A stretch of DNA of 64,000 nt. Origin: Roseicella aerolata. Lineage in GTDB: Bacteria; Pseudomonadota; Alphaproteobacteria; Acetobacterales; Acetobacteraceae. The position numbers and the translations under genes were made by a program. Numbering within the stretch: the stretch's first letter is position 1; every line of letters begins with the position of its first letter. The notes below the pieces were generated by a model. That model had not been told where the DNA came from. It saw only the letters and a program-made list of their open reading frames with translations, and did no database searches. Positions 17,907 through 26,457 of this stretch are shown in pieces. Location of the stretch: the NCBI RefSeq assembly GCF_020523605.1, contig NZ_JAJAQI010000002.1, positions 124,001 to 188,000 on the forward strand. The letters run 5' to 3'.

Positions 17907-18916
17907 GCTGGCCGCAGCAGGAGGGCGTCTTCGCCCTCGGCGACCTGCCGCTGCACAAGGGTGGCGTGCTGCCGGATGCAAGGCTGGTCTGGAAGGCGCA
18001 TGGCACGCTCTCCCCCGCGCGGGACAATGTGGTGCTCTACCCTACCAGCTACGGGGCGCAGCATCCCGACCTGGAGTGGCTGATCGGGCCGGAAGGGATC
18101 CTGGACCCCACCCGCTGGTTCATCGTCATCCCCAACATGTTCACCAACGGCCTGTCCTCCTCGCCCTCCAACACCGCGCCCTGGCCGGCGCTGGTGACGG
18201 CCTGGGACAATGTCGCGGCGCAGCGGCGGCTGCTGCAGGAGGTCTTCAGGATCGGGCACCTGCACTGCGTCTATGGCTGGTCCATGGGCGCGCAGCAGGC
18301 CTATCACTGGGCAGCCGCCCATCCCGCGGAGGTCGCGCGCATCGTCGTCAATTGCGGCAGCGCGCGCACCGCGGTGCACAACCGCGTCTTCCTCGCCGGG
18401 CTGATGGCGGTGCTGGAGGCGGCGCCCGACTATGATGGCAGGGCACTGTTCTCCGCCCAGCCCGGGCGCGCGCTGCGCGCCTTCGGCCGCATCTATGCCG
18501 GCTGGGCGCTGTCCCAGGATTTCTACCGTGCGGGGCTGCACCTCTCGGCCCTCGGCGCGCCGGACCTCGAGTCCTTCCTGGTGCGGGACTGGGAGCAGCG
18601 CTTCGCCCGCCGTGCCGCGGCCGACCTGCTGGCGCAGCTCCGCACCTGGGATGCCGGCGACATCAGCGACCATCCGCGCTACGGCGGCGACCTGGCCAGG
18701 GCGCTGGGCGCGATCGAGGCGCGCGTGCTGCTGATGCCGGGCGAGACGGATCTCTATTTCCGCGTGGCGGATAATGCGGCCGAACTGCCGCACCTGAAGC
18801 ACGGCACACTGTTGCCGATCCCCAGCATCTGGGGCCATCGCGCCGGCAACCCGCAGCCGAACCCGGCGGATGCGGCCTTCATCAAGGCCGCGGTGCGGGA
18901 GTTCCTCGCCGGCTGA
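17903..18916 (+). CDS. Alpha/beta hydrolase, homoserine O-acetyltransferase-like fold
   Basis: A 337-residue alpha/beta-hydrolase-fold protein. Nucleophile Ser127 lies in GWSMGAQQAY. The oxyanion-side segment TSYGAQHPD is near residue 49. The acid is probably in MPGETDLYF, and the catalytic His in the SIWGHRAGNP block. This SIWGH ending, together with the long N-terminal NVVLYPTSY strand, resembles MetX-like and related esterase/acyltransferase members. It starts inside the stop codon of the desaturase (ATGA), so it is made together with it. It ends convergently with the HWE kinase, with no gap between the coding regions. Confidence 0.82.
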   Translation: MSWPQQEGVFALGDLPLHKGGVLPDARLVWKAHGTLSPARDNVVLYPTSYGAQHPDLEWLIGPEGILDPTRWFIVIPNMFTNGLSSSPSNTAPWPALVTAWDNVAAQRRLLQEVFRIGHLHCVYGWSMGAQQAYHWAAAHPAEVARIVVNCGSARTAVHNRVFLAGLMAVLEAAPDYDGRALFSAQPGRALRAFGRIYAGWALSQDFYRAGLHLSALGAPDLESFLVRDWEQRFARRAAADLLAQLRTWDAGDISDHPRYGGDLARALGAIEARVLLMPGETDLYFRVADNAAELPHLKHGTLLPIPSIWGHRAGNPQPNPADAAFIKAAVREFLAG

Positions 18917-20854
18917 TCAGTGCACCAGCCGTTCCAGCGGCACATCCAGCCGGAGCGTCAGACCCTCGGGCGCCCAGTCATGCAGGATGCTGCCGCCGAG
19001 CTGGGTGATGGCGCCACGCTCCGCCAATACCGTCCCGAAGCCGCGGCGCGTCGGCGGCCCTTCCACCGGCGGCCCGCCCCGCTCCTGCCAGGTCAGCACG
19101 AAATTGGTGTCATGCCGCTCACCGGCGATGGTCACGCAGCCTTCGGAGGAGGTCAGCGCGCCATATTTCGCCGCATTGGTCGCCAGCTCGTGCAGGATCA
19201 GCGCCAGGGAGGTCGCGGCCTTGACGCCGATCGGGGCATCATCGCCGAGCAGGCGCACGCGCTCCGCCCCCGCCTCATAGGGCGCCAGCAGCTTGCCGAT
19301 CAGCCCATGCAGCGTCGTCTCGATCTCGACCGGCCGCGATTCCGGGCTGTGCGGGCGGACATATTCATGCGCCGCCGCCAGGGCGTTGAGCCGGCGCCGC
19401 AGCACGCCGGCGAAGTTCCGCACTTCCGCCGTCGCCCCCATGGCCGAGACGGACACCATGCCGCCCACCACGGTGAAGATGTTCTTGATGCGGTGCGAGA
19501 GTTCCCGCGCCAGCAGCTCCTTCCCCTCTTCCGCCAGCTTACGCTCGGTCACGTCCACGACCACACCGGGAAAGCGGGTCGGCTGGCCGGCGGCGTCATG
19601 CTCGCAGCGGCCGCGGGCGGCAACCCAGCGGATGCCGCCGTCGCGCAGCACCACGCGATACTCCGCCTCGAAGACGCCCTCCTGCTCACCGGCCAGCGCG
19701 CTGGCGATCGCCGCCTCGGTCGCCGGCAGGTCCTCCGGATGGATCGAGGGCAGCATGGTCTCGATCGGCAGGCCCTCCGCAACCGCCTCGGGCGTGACGG
19801 AGAAGAGGCGCGCATAGCCCGGATCGGCGGTGATGCGGTTGGCCGGCACGTCCCAGACCCAGGTTCCCACCATCTGGGCAGCACTCAGGGCCAGGCGCAG
19901 CCGCTCCTCGCTGATCCGCAGCCTTTCCTCGGTCTGCTTCTGCTCCTCGATATCGGTGCAGGTGCCGAACCAGCGGATGATACGCCCCTGCTGGTCCCGC
20001 ACCGGCAGGGCACGGCCCAGCGTCCAGCGATAAACGCCATCGGCACGCCGCAGCCGGTACTCAATCTCATAGGGCTCGCCGGTCGCCAGCGAGTGCCGCC
20101 AGCGGGCCCAGGCGCGCTCCTGGTCCTCCGGGTGGAACACGCCGTTCCAGCCTTCCCCGTCGGTCGAGCCGGCCGGCACGCCGGTGAACTCGTACCAGCG
20201 GCGGTTGTAGTAATCGTGGAAGCCGTCCGGCTGCGTTGCCCAGACCATCTGCGGCATGGTGTCGGCCAGGATGCGGAACTGCCGCTCGCTCTCGGCGAGC
20301 CGCGCCGCGTCCTCGTCCCGCGCCTTCAGCGCACGGCGCAGCTCGAGCTGCGACATCACCTGGCGCGCCAGCACCTGCAGCGCGAAGCCCTGCTGCGCCG
20401 TCAGCCCTTCCGGCCGCGGCACATGGTCCAGCACGCAGAGCGTGCCGAGCGGCAGGCCCTCCTCCGTCTCCAGCAGGGCGCCGGCGTAGAAGCGCAGATT
20501 CGGTGAGCCGGTGACCAGTGGGTTGCCGACGAAGCGCGGGTCACGGGTGGTGTCCGGCACGACGAAAAGGCCACGGCGCAGGATGGCGTGGACGCAGATC
20601 GAAACGTCCAGCGGCGTCTGCCGCACGCCAAGCCCGATCTCCGCCTTGAAGAATTGCCGGTTCCCGGCCACCAGGTTCACCACGGCGATCGGTGCGTCGC
20701 AGATCTGCGCGGCCAGCCGCACCACCTCGTCGAAGGCGCGCTCCGGCGGCGTATCCAGGATGGCGTAGTCCTCCAGCGCGGCAAGCCGCGCCTGCTCATC
20801 CCAGTTCGCCGGTCTGTCGCGCGTCTGCCCTGGCTCGAAGCCGGCAGGCATCAT
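18917..20854 (-). CDS. GAF-PAS-PAS sensor histidine kinase, HWE family
   Basis: A 645-residue soluble sensor kinase with no membrane helix. Domain order: GAF (about 25-165), PAS with PAC (about 185-310), second PAS/PAC (about 325-440), then an HWE-type kinase core with phospho-acceptor His454 (ELSHRIKNIF), the HELATNAAKYGAL N-box and the WQERGGPP block. HWE kinases often feed general-stress or light/redox responses in alphaproteobacteria. I prefer the ATG at 20854, which has a GGAAGG sequence about 12 bases ahead. A GTG at 20950 overlaps the stop of the upstream receiver gene (GTGA) and would add 32 low-complexity residues. Its partner is very likely that receiver. Confidence 0.88.
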   Translation of the reverse strand: MMPAGFEPGQTRDRPANWDEQARLAALEDYAILDTPPERAFDEVVRLAAQICDAPIAVVNLVAGNRQFFKAEIGLGVRQTPLDVSICVHAILRRGLFVVPDTTRDPRFVGNPLVTGSPNLRFYAGALLETEEGLPLGTLCVLDHVPRPEGLTAQQGFALQVLARQVMSQLELRRALKARDEDAARLAESERQFRILADTMPQMVWATQPDGFHDYYNRRWYEFTGVPAGSTDGEGWNGVFHPEDQERAWARWRHSLATGEPYEIEYRLRRADGVYRWTLGRALPVRDQQGRIIRWFGTCTDIEEQKQTEERLRISEERLRLALSAAQMVGTWVWDVPANRITADPGYARLFSVTPEAVAEGLPIETMLPSIHPEDLPATEAAIASALAGEQEGVFEAEYRVVLRDGGIRWVAARGRCEHDAAGQPTRFPGVVVDVTERKLAEEGKELLARELSHRIKNIFTVVGGMVSVSAMGATAEVRNFAGVLRRRLNALAAAHEYVRPHSPESRPVEIETTLHGLIGKLLAPYEAGAERVRLLGDDAPIGVKAATSLALILHELATNAAKYGALTSSEGCVTIAGERHDTNFVLTWQERGGPPVEGPPTRRGFGTVLAERGAITQLGGSILHDWAPEGLTLRLDVPLERLVH

Positions 20855-20946
20855 GGTATCGTCTTTCCTTCCGGCCGTCTGGCCAACTCCCGGGCCGGCT
20901 CTGCCTGGGCCGGGATCATCCCGGGCTCCAGCCACCGCATCCACTC

Positions 20947-21306
20947 TCACCCCCGCCCCGCCAGCCTGGCCAGGAACGTTCGCTCGATATCCTGCGGGTC
21001 ATAGGGTTTGGGCAGGAAGGGCACCTCGCGCAGCGGCGGCGGCACATCCTCCTGCCGCGCGCCGGAGACGAAGGCGAAAGGCGTGCCGCGTTCGGCGAGC
21101 AACCGCGCCACCTCGAAGGTCTTGCCGTCCAGCACGTCGATGTCGAGAAAAGCGGCATCAAAGGCCGCCGAGCCCAGGGCCCGGCGCGCCTCCGTCACGG
21201 AGTTCGCTACTGCCACTTCGGCATCCGCCGCACCACTCACAATCGCCTCAAGATCGAGGGCGACCATGGGGTCGTCCTCGACAATCAGTACACGCCGTCG
21301 CCGCAT
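20947..21306 (-). CDS. Stand-alone response-regulator receiver
   Basis: A 119-residue single receiver domain with no output domain. Acidic pocket Asp11/Asp12 (IVEDDP), phosphorylated Asp55 (FLDIDVL), Ser81 as the conserved Thr/Ser position, and Lys100 (FLPKPYD) are all present. It is directly upstream of the HWE kinase, with 92 bases to the preferred kinase start and a 4-base overlap with an alternative kinase start, so the two form a kinase/receiver pair. Single-domain receivers of this type act by protein-protein interaction or as phosphate sinks. ATG at 21306 gives the exact receiver length. Confidence 0.88.
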   Translation of the reverse strand: MRRRRVLIVEDDPMVALDLEAIVSGAADAEVAVANSVTEARRALGSAAFDAAFLDIDVLDGKTFEVARLLAERGTPFAFVSGARQEDVPPPLREVPFLPKPYDPQDIERTFLARLAGRG

Positions 21307-21656
21307 CGCTCGCCTTGTTGCAGATCCAATCGGGTTCCCAGGGAAACGCCGCAAGCGCGAGCGCGTTCGCCGGAATTCGGCCAAAGCCGCCGAACGTGAC
21401 CAAGCTGTCAGTCTGGTCCTGGAACCATCCTGCCCTTTGCGCCATCCGCAGCGGGCCGGACCGCCTGCATGGCAGGCAGCCTGTCCAGGATGCCGTGGCG
21501 GCCGACGACCCGCGGACGGTGCTGGCCCGGAATGGCGCCGGCCCATGGCGGCAGCGCAGCCTCGCCCATCGCAGAATGCCGTAGCCCGGGGCGATTCTTG
21601 ACGCCAGCGTCACCTTCAGTGTCTGCTTCGCGCAACCAAGGAGAGGCACCGTCCAC
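21307..21656. other. 350-bp divergent intergenic region
   Basis: This gap separates the minus-strand receiver/kinase pair from the plus-strand P450 electron-transfer operon and should hold both promoters. It is somewhat less GC-rich than the flanks. I see no convincing -35/-10 pair, and GGAAC-like sequences are present without a matching ECF -10. The last 20 bases carry the AAGGAGAGG ribosome-binding sequence of the reductase gene. No hairpin or small gene is evident. Confidence 0.5.
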
Positions 21657-22889
21657 GTGAGCCAGGACCAGCCGCGCATCGTCATTGCCGGGGCCGGCCA
21701 TGCCGGCGGCTCGGCCGCGGCCTTCCTGCGCCAATATGGTTGGAAGGGCGGCATCACCCTGGTCGGCGAGGAGCCGGATGCGCCCTATCAGCGCCCGCCC
21801 CTCTCGAAAGCCTGGCTGAAGGGCGAGGCAACGGCCGAGAGCCTGGCCTTGCGCCCGGCCCGCTTCTACGCCCAGCACCGTATCGAATTGCGGCTTGGCA
21901 CGCGCGTGACGGCGCTCGACCGCGCGGCCCGGCAGGTCACCCTCTCGGATGGCGCGGTGCTGGACTACGACAGGCTTATCCTCGCGCTCGGTGCGCGCCC
22001 GCGCACCCTGCCGCTGCCGGGAAGCGGGTTGCGCGGCGTGCTGGCCCTGCGCGGCACGGCGGATGCGGATGCGCTGCAGGCGGCGCTCGGACCCGGCCGG
22101 CGGCTGGCGGTCATCGGCGGCGGCTATATCGGGCTGGAGGTCGCGGCCTCTGCCCGCGCGCTCGGCGCCGAGGTGGTGGTGATCGAGCGCGAGGCGCGGG
22201 TACTGGCCCGCGTCGCAGGTACCGTGCTGTCCGCCTTCCTCGAAGGGCAGCACCGGAAGCACGGCGTCGCAATCCTGACCGGCGCCCAGGTCGCAGCGAT
22301 CGAGGGCGAGGCGGGCGCGGCCTGCGCCGTGCGGTTGCAGGACGGAACGCGACTTCCCTGCGACACGGTGCTGATCGGCATCGGAGCGGCACCGAACATC
22401 GAACTGGCGCAGGAGGCGGGGCTGGATTGCGCCCATGGAATCCTGGTCGATCTGGCGGCGCGGAGCAGCGACCCGGCGATCTCCGCCATCGGCGACTGCA
22501 CGCAGCGGCCGCTGCCGCTCTATGGCCGCAGCGGCCGCCTGGAGAGCGTGCCGAACGCCATTGAGCAGGCGAAGCAGGCCGCCGCCGATATCTGCGGCCG
22601 CCCGCCGCCCCCGCCCGAGGTGCCGTGGTTCTGGTCCGACCAGTTCGACCTGCGCCTGCAGATGGCGGGCCTGGCCTTCGATGCCCATGAGACCGTGCTG
22701 CGTGGCGACCCGGACGGGCCCGGCTTCGCGGTGTTCCACCTGGATGCGGAGGACCGCGTGCTGGCGGTGGAGGCGGTGAACGCCCCGGCCGATTTCATGG
22801 CCGGACGGATGCTGGTGGCGAAGCAGGCCCGCGTGCCGCGCGCCCTGCTGCGCGACCCGGCGCAGCCGCTCAAGGATCTCGCCGCCTGA
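21657..22889 (+). CDS. NAD(P)H-dependent ferredoxin reductase of a P450 system
   Basis: A 410-residue FAD/NAD(P) oxidoreductase of the putidaredoxin/rhodocoxin reductase type. The FAD-binding GAGHAG (12-17) and the NAD(P)-binding GGGYIG (154-159) motifs are present. The late FAD motif AISAIGDCT precedes the C-terminal interface domain with [15 protein letters not shown], a family hallmark. GTG start with a strong AAGGAGAGG sequence upstream. It is followed after 29 bases by the ferredoxin and then by the P450, making a complete class I electron chain. It should pass electrons from NADH to the ferredoxin. Confidence 0.93.
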   Translation: MSQDQPRIVIAGAGHAGGSAAAFLRQYGWKGGITLVGEEPDAPYQRPPLSKAWLKGEATAESLALRPARFYAQHRIELRLGTRVTALDRAARQVTLSDGAVLDYDRLILALGARPRTLPLPGSGLRGVLALRGTADADALQAALGPGRRLAVIGGGYIGLEVAASARALGAEVVVIEREARVLARVAGTVLSAFLEGQHRKHGVAILTGAQVAAIEGEAGAACAVRLQDGTRLPCDTVLIGIGAAPNIELAQEAGLDCAHGILVDLAARSSDPAISAIGDCTQRPLPLYGRSGRLESVPNAIEQAKQAAADICGRPPPPPEVPWFWSDQFDLRLQMAGLAFDAHETVLRGDPDGPGFAVFHLDAEDRVLAVEAVNAPADFMAGRMLVAKQARVPRALLRDPAQPLKDLAA

Positions 22890-22918
22890 TCATCTCCAAC
22901 AGAACCAGGGAAGCGTCC

Positions 22919-23239
22919 ATGCCGCACGTCACCTATATCGAGCATAACGGGACCGAGCACCGGATCGAGTTGGAGGAGGGCCTCTCCGTCATGCGCGGCG
23001 CCGTGGACAATGGCGTGCCTGGCATCGATGCCGATTGCGGCGGCGAATGCGCCTGCGCCACCTGCCATGTCTATGTCGAGGAACCCTGGCTGGCGAAGAC
23101 CGGCACGCCTGATGAGCAGGAGGCCAGCATGCTGAGCTTCGCCGCGACCGCGCAGCCGAACTCCCGCCTCTCCTGCCAGATCACCATGAGCGCGGCGCTG
23201 GACGGCCTCGTCGTCCGGCTGCCCGAGGCGCAGCACTAG
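22919..23239 (+). CDS. [2Fe-2S] ferredoxin, adrenodoxin/putidaredoxin type
   Basis: A 106-residue ferredoxin. The cluster ligands are Cys40, Cys46, Cys49 and Cys86 (C-x5-C-x2-C ... C); Cys44 is an extra cysteine in the loop. This spacing is the adrenodoxin/putidaredoxin subclass that serves cytochromes P450. An AGGGAAG sequence precedes the ATG. The gene sits between its reductase and the P450. Its TAG stop is also the first base triplet of a palindromic element (23237-23285). Confidence 0.94.
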   Translation: MPHVTYIEHNGTEHRIELEEGLSVMRGAVDNGVPGIDADCGGECACATCHVYVEEPWLAKTGTPDEQEASMLSFAATAQPNSRLSCQITMSAALDGLVVRLPEAQH

Positions 23240-23285
23240 AGCTGAGGACGGCCGGACGGATCCACTCAAGCGGCGTGATCTGCTC
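23237..23285. repeat. Palindromic element, GAGC/GCTC-bracketed (weak copy)
   Basis: A stretch of about 49 bp beginning TAGAGC and ending ATCTGCTC, with shorter complementary arms than its relatives at 27233, 48243 and 56346. It fills part of the ferredoxin-P450 gap and overlaps the ferredoxin stop codon. Placed in the family by its end sequences and length. Confidence 0.45.
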
Positions 23286-23336
23286 GTCCGAACGACAAGC
23301 CAGACGATCCGACCCATCCCCGGAGGAGACAAGGCC

Positions 23337-24590
23337 ATGAACGCCCCCGTGAGCCACAATCCGGACTCCGACGCCTGGACCACGCCGCTCGATCAGCTCG
23401 ACCCCAGCCATCCCGCGCGCTTCCAGAACCACACCATGTGGCCCTATTTCGCGCGGCTGCGGCGCGACGCGCCGGTGCATTACAGCACCACCAGCCCGCT
23501 CTTCGGCCCCTATTGGTCGGTCACCAGGTACAAGGATATCATGACGGTCGAGGTGAACCACAAGGTGTTCTCCTCCGACAGCGGCTATGGCGGCATCACC
23601 ATTCGCGACCGGCCGAAGGACCTCCGGCTGCCCATGTTCATCGCCATGGACCCGCCGCGGCATGACGAGCAGCGCAAGGTGGTCCAGCCCATCGTCGCGC
23701 CGGGCAATCTGGCGAAGCTGGAAGGCATCATCCGAGCGCGGGTCTGTCGCATCCTGGACGGGCTTCCGCGCGGCGAAACCTTCAATTGGGTGGAGCATGT
23801 CTCCATCGAACTGACCGTGCAGATGCTGGCGACGCTGTTCGATTTTCCCTTCGAGGACCGGCGCAAGCTGAGCTTCTGGTCGGACTGCGCGACCGCGGTG
23901 CCGGAAGCCGGCGGCTTCATCGACTCGGAGGAGAAGCGGGAGGCGGTCTTCGCCGAATGCCTCGCCTATTTCACCAATCTCTGGAACGAGCGGGTGAATG
24001 CCGAGCCGCGGCCCGACCTGGTCTCCATGCTGGCGCATGGCGAGGCGACGCGGAACATGACCCCGCGGGAATTCCTCGGCAACCTCATCCTCCTGATCGT
24101 CGGCGGCAACGACACCACGCGCAATTCCATCAGCGGCGGGTTGCTCTTCCTGCACCAGAATCCCGGCGAACATGCCAAGCTGCGGGCGAACCCCGGCCTG
24201 ATCGAGAGCATGGTGCCGGAGATCATCCGCTACCAGACGCCGCTTGCGCATATGCGGCGCACGGCGGTTGCGGATTTCGAGCTGGGCGGGCAGCGGATCC
24301 GCGCCGGCGACAAGGTGGTCATGTGGTACATCTCCGGCAATCGCGATGAGGAGGCGATCGAGGAGCCGGAGCGCTTCATCATCGACCGCAAGCGGCCGCG
24401 CCAGCACCTTTCCTTCGGCTTCGGGGTGCATCGCTGCGTCGGCAACCGCCTTGCGGAGATGCAGCTGAAGATCCTGTGGGAGGAGATCCTGCGACGCTTC
24501 CCAGCGATTGAGGTGGTGGGCGAACCGAAGCGGGTGTTCTCGTCCTTCGTGCACGGGATCACGGAATTGCCGGTGCGGATACCCGCCTAG
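23337..24590 (+). CDS. Cytochrome P450, CYP153-like alkane/fatty-acid omega-hydroxylase
   Basis: A 417-residue soluble P450. The I-helix oxygen motif is GGNDTTRNS (from residue 256), the ExxR is EIIR, and the heme loop SFGFGVHRCVGNRLAE places the axial Cys at 367. The block IVGGNDTTRNSISGG and the PMFIAMDPPRHDEQR segment are typical of CYP153, whose characterised members hydroxylate the terminal carbon of medium-chain alkanes, alcohols or fatty acids. Length is normal. It carries a GGAGGAG ribosome-binding sequence. It completes the reductase-ferredoxin-P450 cassette. Substrate is inferred from the family only. Confidence 0.9.
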   Translation: MNAPVSHNPDSDAWTTPLDQLDPSHPARFQNHTMWPYFARLRRDAPVHYSTTSPLFGPYWSVTRYKDIMTVEVNHKVFSSDSGYGGITIRDRPKDLRLPMFIAMDPPRHDEQRKVVQPIVAPGNLAKLEGIIRARVCRILDGLPRGETFNWVEHVSIELTVQMLATLFDFPFEDRRKLSFWSDCATAVPEAGGFIDSEEKREAVFAECLAYFTNLWNERVNAEPRPDLVSMLAHGEATRNMTPREFLGNLILLIVGGNDTTRNSISGGLLFLHQNPGEHAKLRANPGLIESMVPEIIRYQTPLAHMRRTAVADFELGGQRIRAGDKVVMWYISGNRDEEAIEEPERFIIDRKRPRQHLSFGFGVHRCVGNRLAEMQLKILWEEILRRFPAIEVVGEPKRVFSSFVHGITELPVRIPA

Positions 24591-24717
24591 TTGTCCGGGC
24601 TGCGCGCGGGTTAGCGGAAACGGGCAGTGCTGGCGAGGATGTTGTCCACCATCTGACCCATGTTTTGCTTCACTCCAGCAGGCAAGCGCTGCCGGCAGGC
24701 AAAAGGGAGGAAACCGG

Positions 24718-25383
24718 ATGACCATTCCGAAGGTGCTGCTCCTGCTGGGCCTCGCCGCCCTGACGCCCGGCCCGGCCGCCGCGCAGCAATCGGCGGCCCA
24801 GAGGGCGGACGCATCGATGACCTTCTTCGTCACCAGCGCCAATCCCGGCCGCGGCGGCGATCTCGGCGGCCTGGCCGGCGCCGATGCGCATTGTGGGGCC
24901 CTTGCCGCCGCCGTCGGCGCCGGCAACCGCAGCTGGCGGGCCTATCTCAGCACCCAGGGCGCGAATGCAGTGAACGCCCGCGACCGCATCGGCGCCGGCC
25001 CCTGGCGCAATGCCCGCGGCGAGGTCATCGCCCGCGACCTCGCCGAACTGCATGGCGAGGCGGCCAACCTGACGAAGCAGACGGCGCTGACCGAGCGCGG
25101 CGAGGTGGTGAGCGGCCGCGGCGACACGCCGAACAACCATGACATCCTCACCGGCTCCCAGGTGGACGGCACCGCCTTCGCCGGCGCCGAGGACCGCACC
25201 TGCCGCAACTGGACCAGCGGCGGGGAGGGCTCGGCCATGGTCGGGCACAGCGACCGGATCGGGCTGCGCGACGACGCCCCCTCGAAGTCCTGGAACACCT
25301 CCCACCCCACGCGCGGCTGCGGGATGGAGGCGCTGCGGAGCACAGGCGGGGCGGGGCTGTTCTACTGCTTCGCCACGAACTGA
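24718..25383 (+). CDS. Secreted lectin-like (C-type lectin fold/DUF1554-like) protein
   Basis: A 221-residue exported protein with a typical signal peptide (hydrophobic core LLLLGLAALTP, cleavage expected after AAA at about residue 22). The mature part resembles bacterial C-type-lectin-fold proteins of the DUF1554 group: FFVTSANPGRGGDLGG near the start, a GADAHC cysteine, a WRAYLS strand, and later CRNWTSGG and CGMEAL cysteines that could form disulfides. The function is unknown; such proteins are periplasmic or surface-bound. AAAAGGGAGG precedes the ATG. A 9-bp-stem hairpin follows, ending the unit before pdxA. Confidence 0.75.
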   Translation: MTIPKVLLLLGLAALTPGPAAAQQSAAQRADASMTFFVTSANPGRGGDLGGLAGADAHCGALAAAVGAGNRSWRAYLSTQGANAVNARDRIGAGPWRNARGEVIARDLAELHGEAANLTKQTALTERGEVVSGRGDTPNNHDILTGSQVDGTAFAGAEDRTCRNWTSGGEGSAMVGHSDRIGLRDDAPSKSWNTSHPTRGCGMEALRSTGGAGLFYCFATN

Positions 25384-25392
25384 GAAAAGAAT

Positions 25393-25414
25393 GCGGGGGA
25401 AGGTATTCCCCCGC
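25393..25414 (+). terminator. Hairpin after the lectin-like gene
   Basis: A perfect 9-bp stem, GCGGGGGAA / TTCCCCCGC, with a GGTA loop, ten bases after the stop codon. No long T-run follows. The preceding GAGAAAAGAAT would give a U-rich tail if read on the other strand. Confidence 0.6.
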
Positions 25415-25470
25415 GCCCCCATCCGCTTCTGTAAGTTTGCCTTCGGCCAGACCGGGGCTACATCCCCGGC

Positions 25471-26457
25471 ATGAGCCAGGCACCCCTCGCGGTCACCATG
25501 GGCGAACCCGCCGGCGTCGGCGGCGAGATCGCCGTGCAGGCGTGGCACGCGCTGCGCACCACCGGCCCGGTCTTCCTCCTGATCGACGACGCGGACCGGC
25601 TGCGGGGCGCACCCGTCCGGCGGATCGAGGCGCCGGAAGAGGCCCCCGCCGTCTTCGCCCAGGCCCTGCCGGTGCTGCACCGGCCCCTCCCCCGCCCGGC
25701 CATCCCCGGCCGGATCGACCCGGCCAACGCCTCGGCCGTCATCGCCGCCATCGACGAGGCCGTGGCGCTGGCCAGGGCGGGCCGGGCGGCCGGCATCGTC
25801 ACCAACCCCATCCAGAAATCCGCGCTGTATGCCGCGGGCTTCAGCCATCCCGGCCATACGGAATACCTGGCCGAGATCGCCGGCACCGGCACCCCGCCGG
25901 TCATGCTCCTCGCCTGCCCGGAGCTGCGCGTGGTGCCGGTCACGATTCATGAGCCGCTGAAGCAGGCCATCGCCCGGTTGACGCCGGATCTGATCATCGA
26001 GACCGCAAGGCTGACGGCGGCCGGCCTCAGGCAGGATTTCGGCATCGCCGCGCCGCGCATCGCGATCGCCGGCCTCAACCCGCATGCCGGGGAGGATGGG
26101 ACGCTCGGCACCGAGGACCGAGACATCGTCGCCCCCGCCATCGCCGAATTGCGGCGCATGGGGATCGACGCCCGCGGTCCCATCCCGCCCGACACCATGT
26201 TCACGGCCAAGGCGAGGCCAGGCTACGACGTCGCGCTCGGCCTCTATCACGACCAGGCGCTGATCCCGATCAAGACGCTGGACATGGCGGGCGGGGTGAA
26301 TGTGACGCTCGGCCTCTCCATCGTCCGGACCAGCCCGGACCACGGCACCGCCCTCGACATCGCCGGCAAGGGGCTGGCCGATCCCGGCAGCCTGATCGCC
26401 GCCATCCGCCTCGCCGCCGAGATCGCGGCCAACCGCAGCAGGACGAAGCCCGCATGA
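25471..26457 (+). CDS. pdxA: 4-hydroxythreonine-4-phosphate dehydrogenase
   Basis: A 328-residue enzyme of the DXP-dependent pyridoxal phosphate pathway. It oxidises 4-phosphohydroxy-L-threonine with NAD(P), and the product condenses with DXP on PdxJ. Family blocks present: VTMGEPAGVGGEI at the start, SHPGHTEYLAE, the HEPLKQA metal-binding histidine, GLNPHAGEDGTLG and GLYHDQALIPIKTL. Length is standard. Its stop overlaps the pdxJ start (ATGA), so both steps are coupled, a common alphaproteobacterial arrangement. The ribosome-binding site is weak; the start follows a GGGG-rich stretch. Confidence 0.95.
   Translation: MSQAPLAVTMGEPAGVGGEIAVQAWHALRTTGPVFLLIDDADRLRGAPVRRIEAPEEAPAVFAQALPVLHRPLPRPAIPGRIDPANASAVIAAIDEAVALARAGRAAGIVTNPIQKSALYAAGFSHPGHTEYLAEIAGTGTPPVMLLACPELRVVPVTIHEPLKQAIARLTPDLIIETARLTAAGLRQDFGIAAPRIAIAGLNPHAGEDGTLGTEDRDIVAPAIAELRRMGIDARGPIPPDTMFTAKARPGYDVALGLYHDQALIPIKTLDMAGGVNVTLGLSIVRTSPDHGTALDIAGKGLADPGSLIAAIRLAAEIAANRSRTKPA

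Noticed and set aside
20855-20950. GTG start for the HWE kinase overlapping the receiver stop
   Set aside because: Attractive as a coupled start, but it would add 32 Gly/Pro/Arg-rich residues, and the ATG at 20854 has a better ribosome-binding sequence. Kept only as an alternative.
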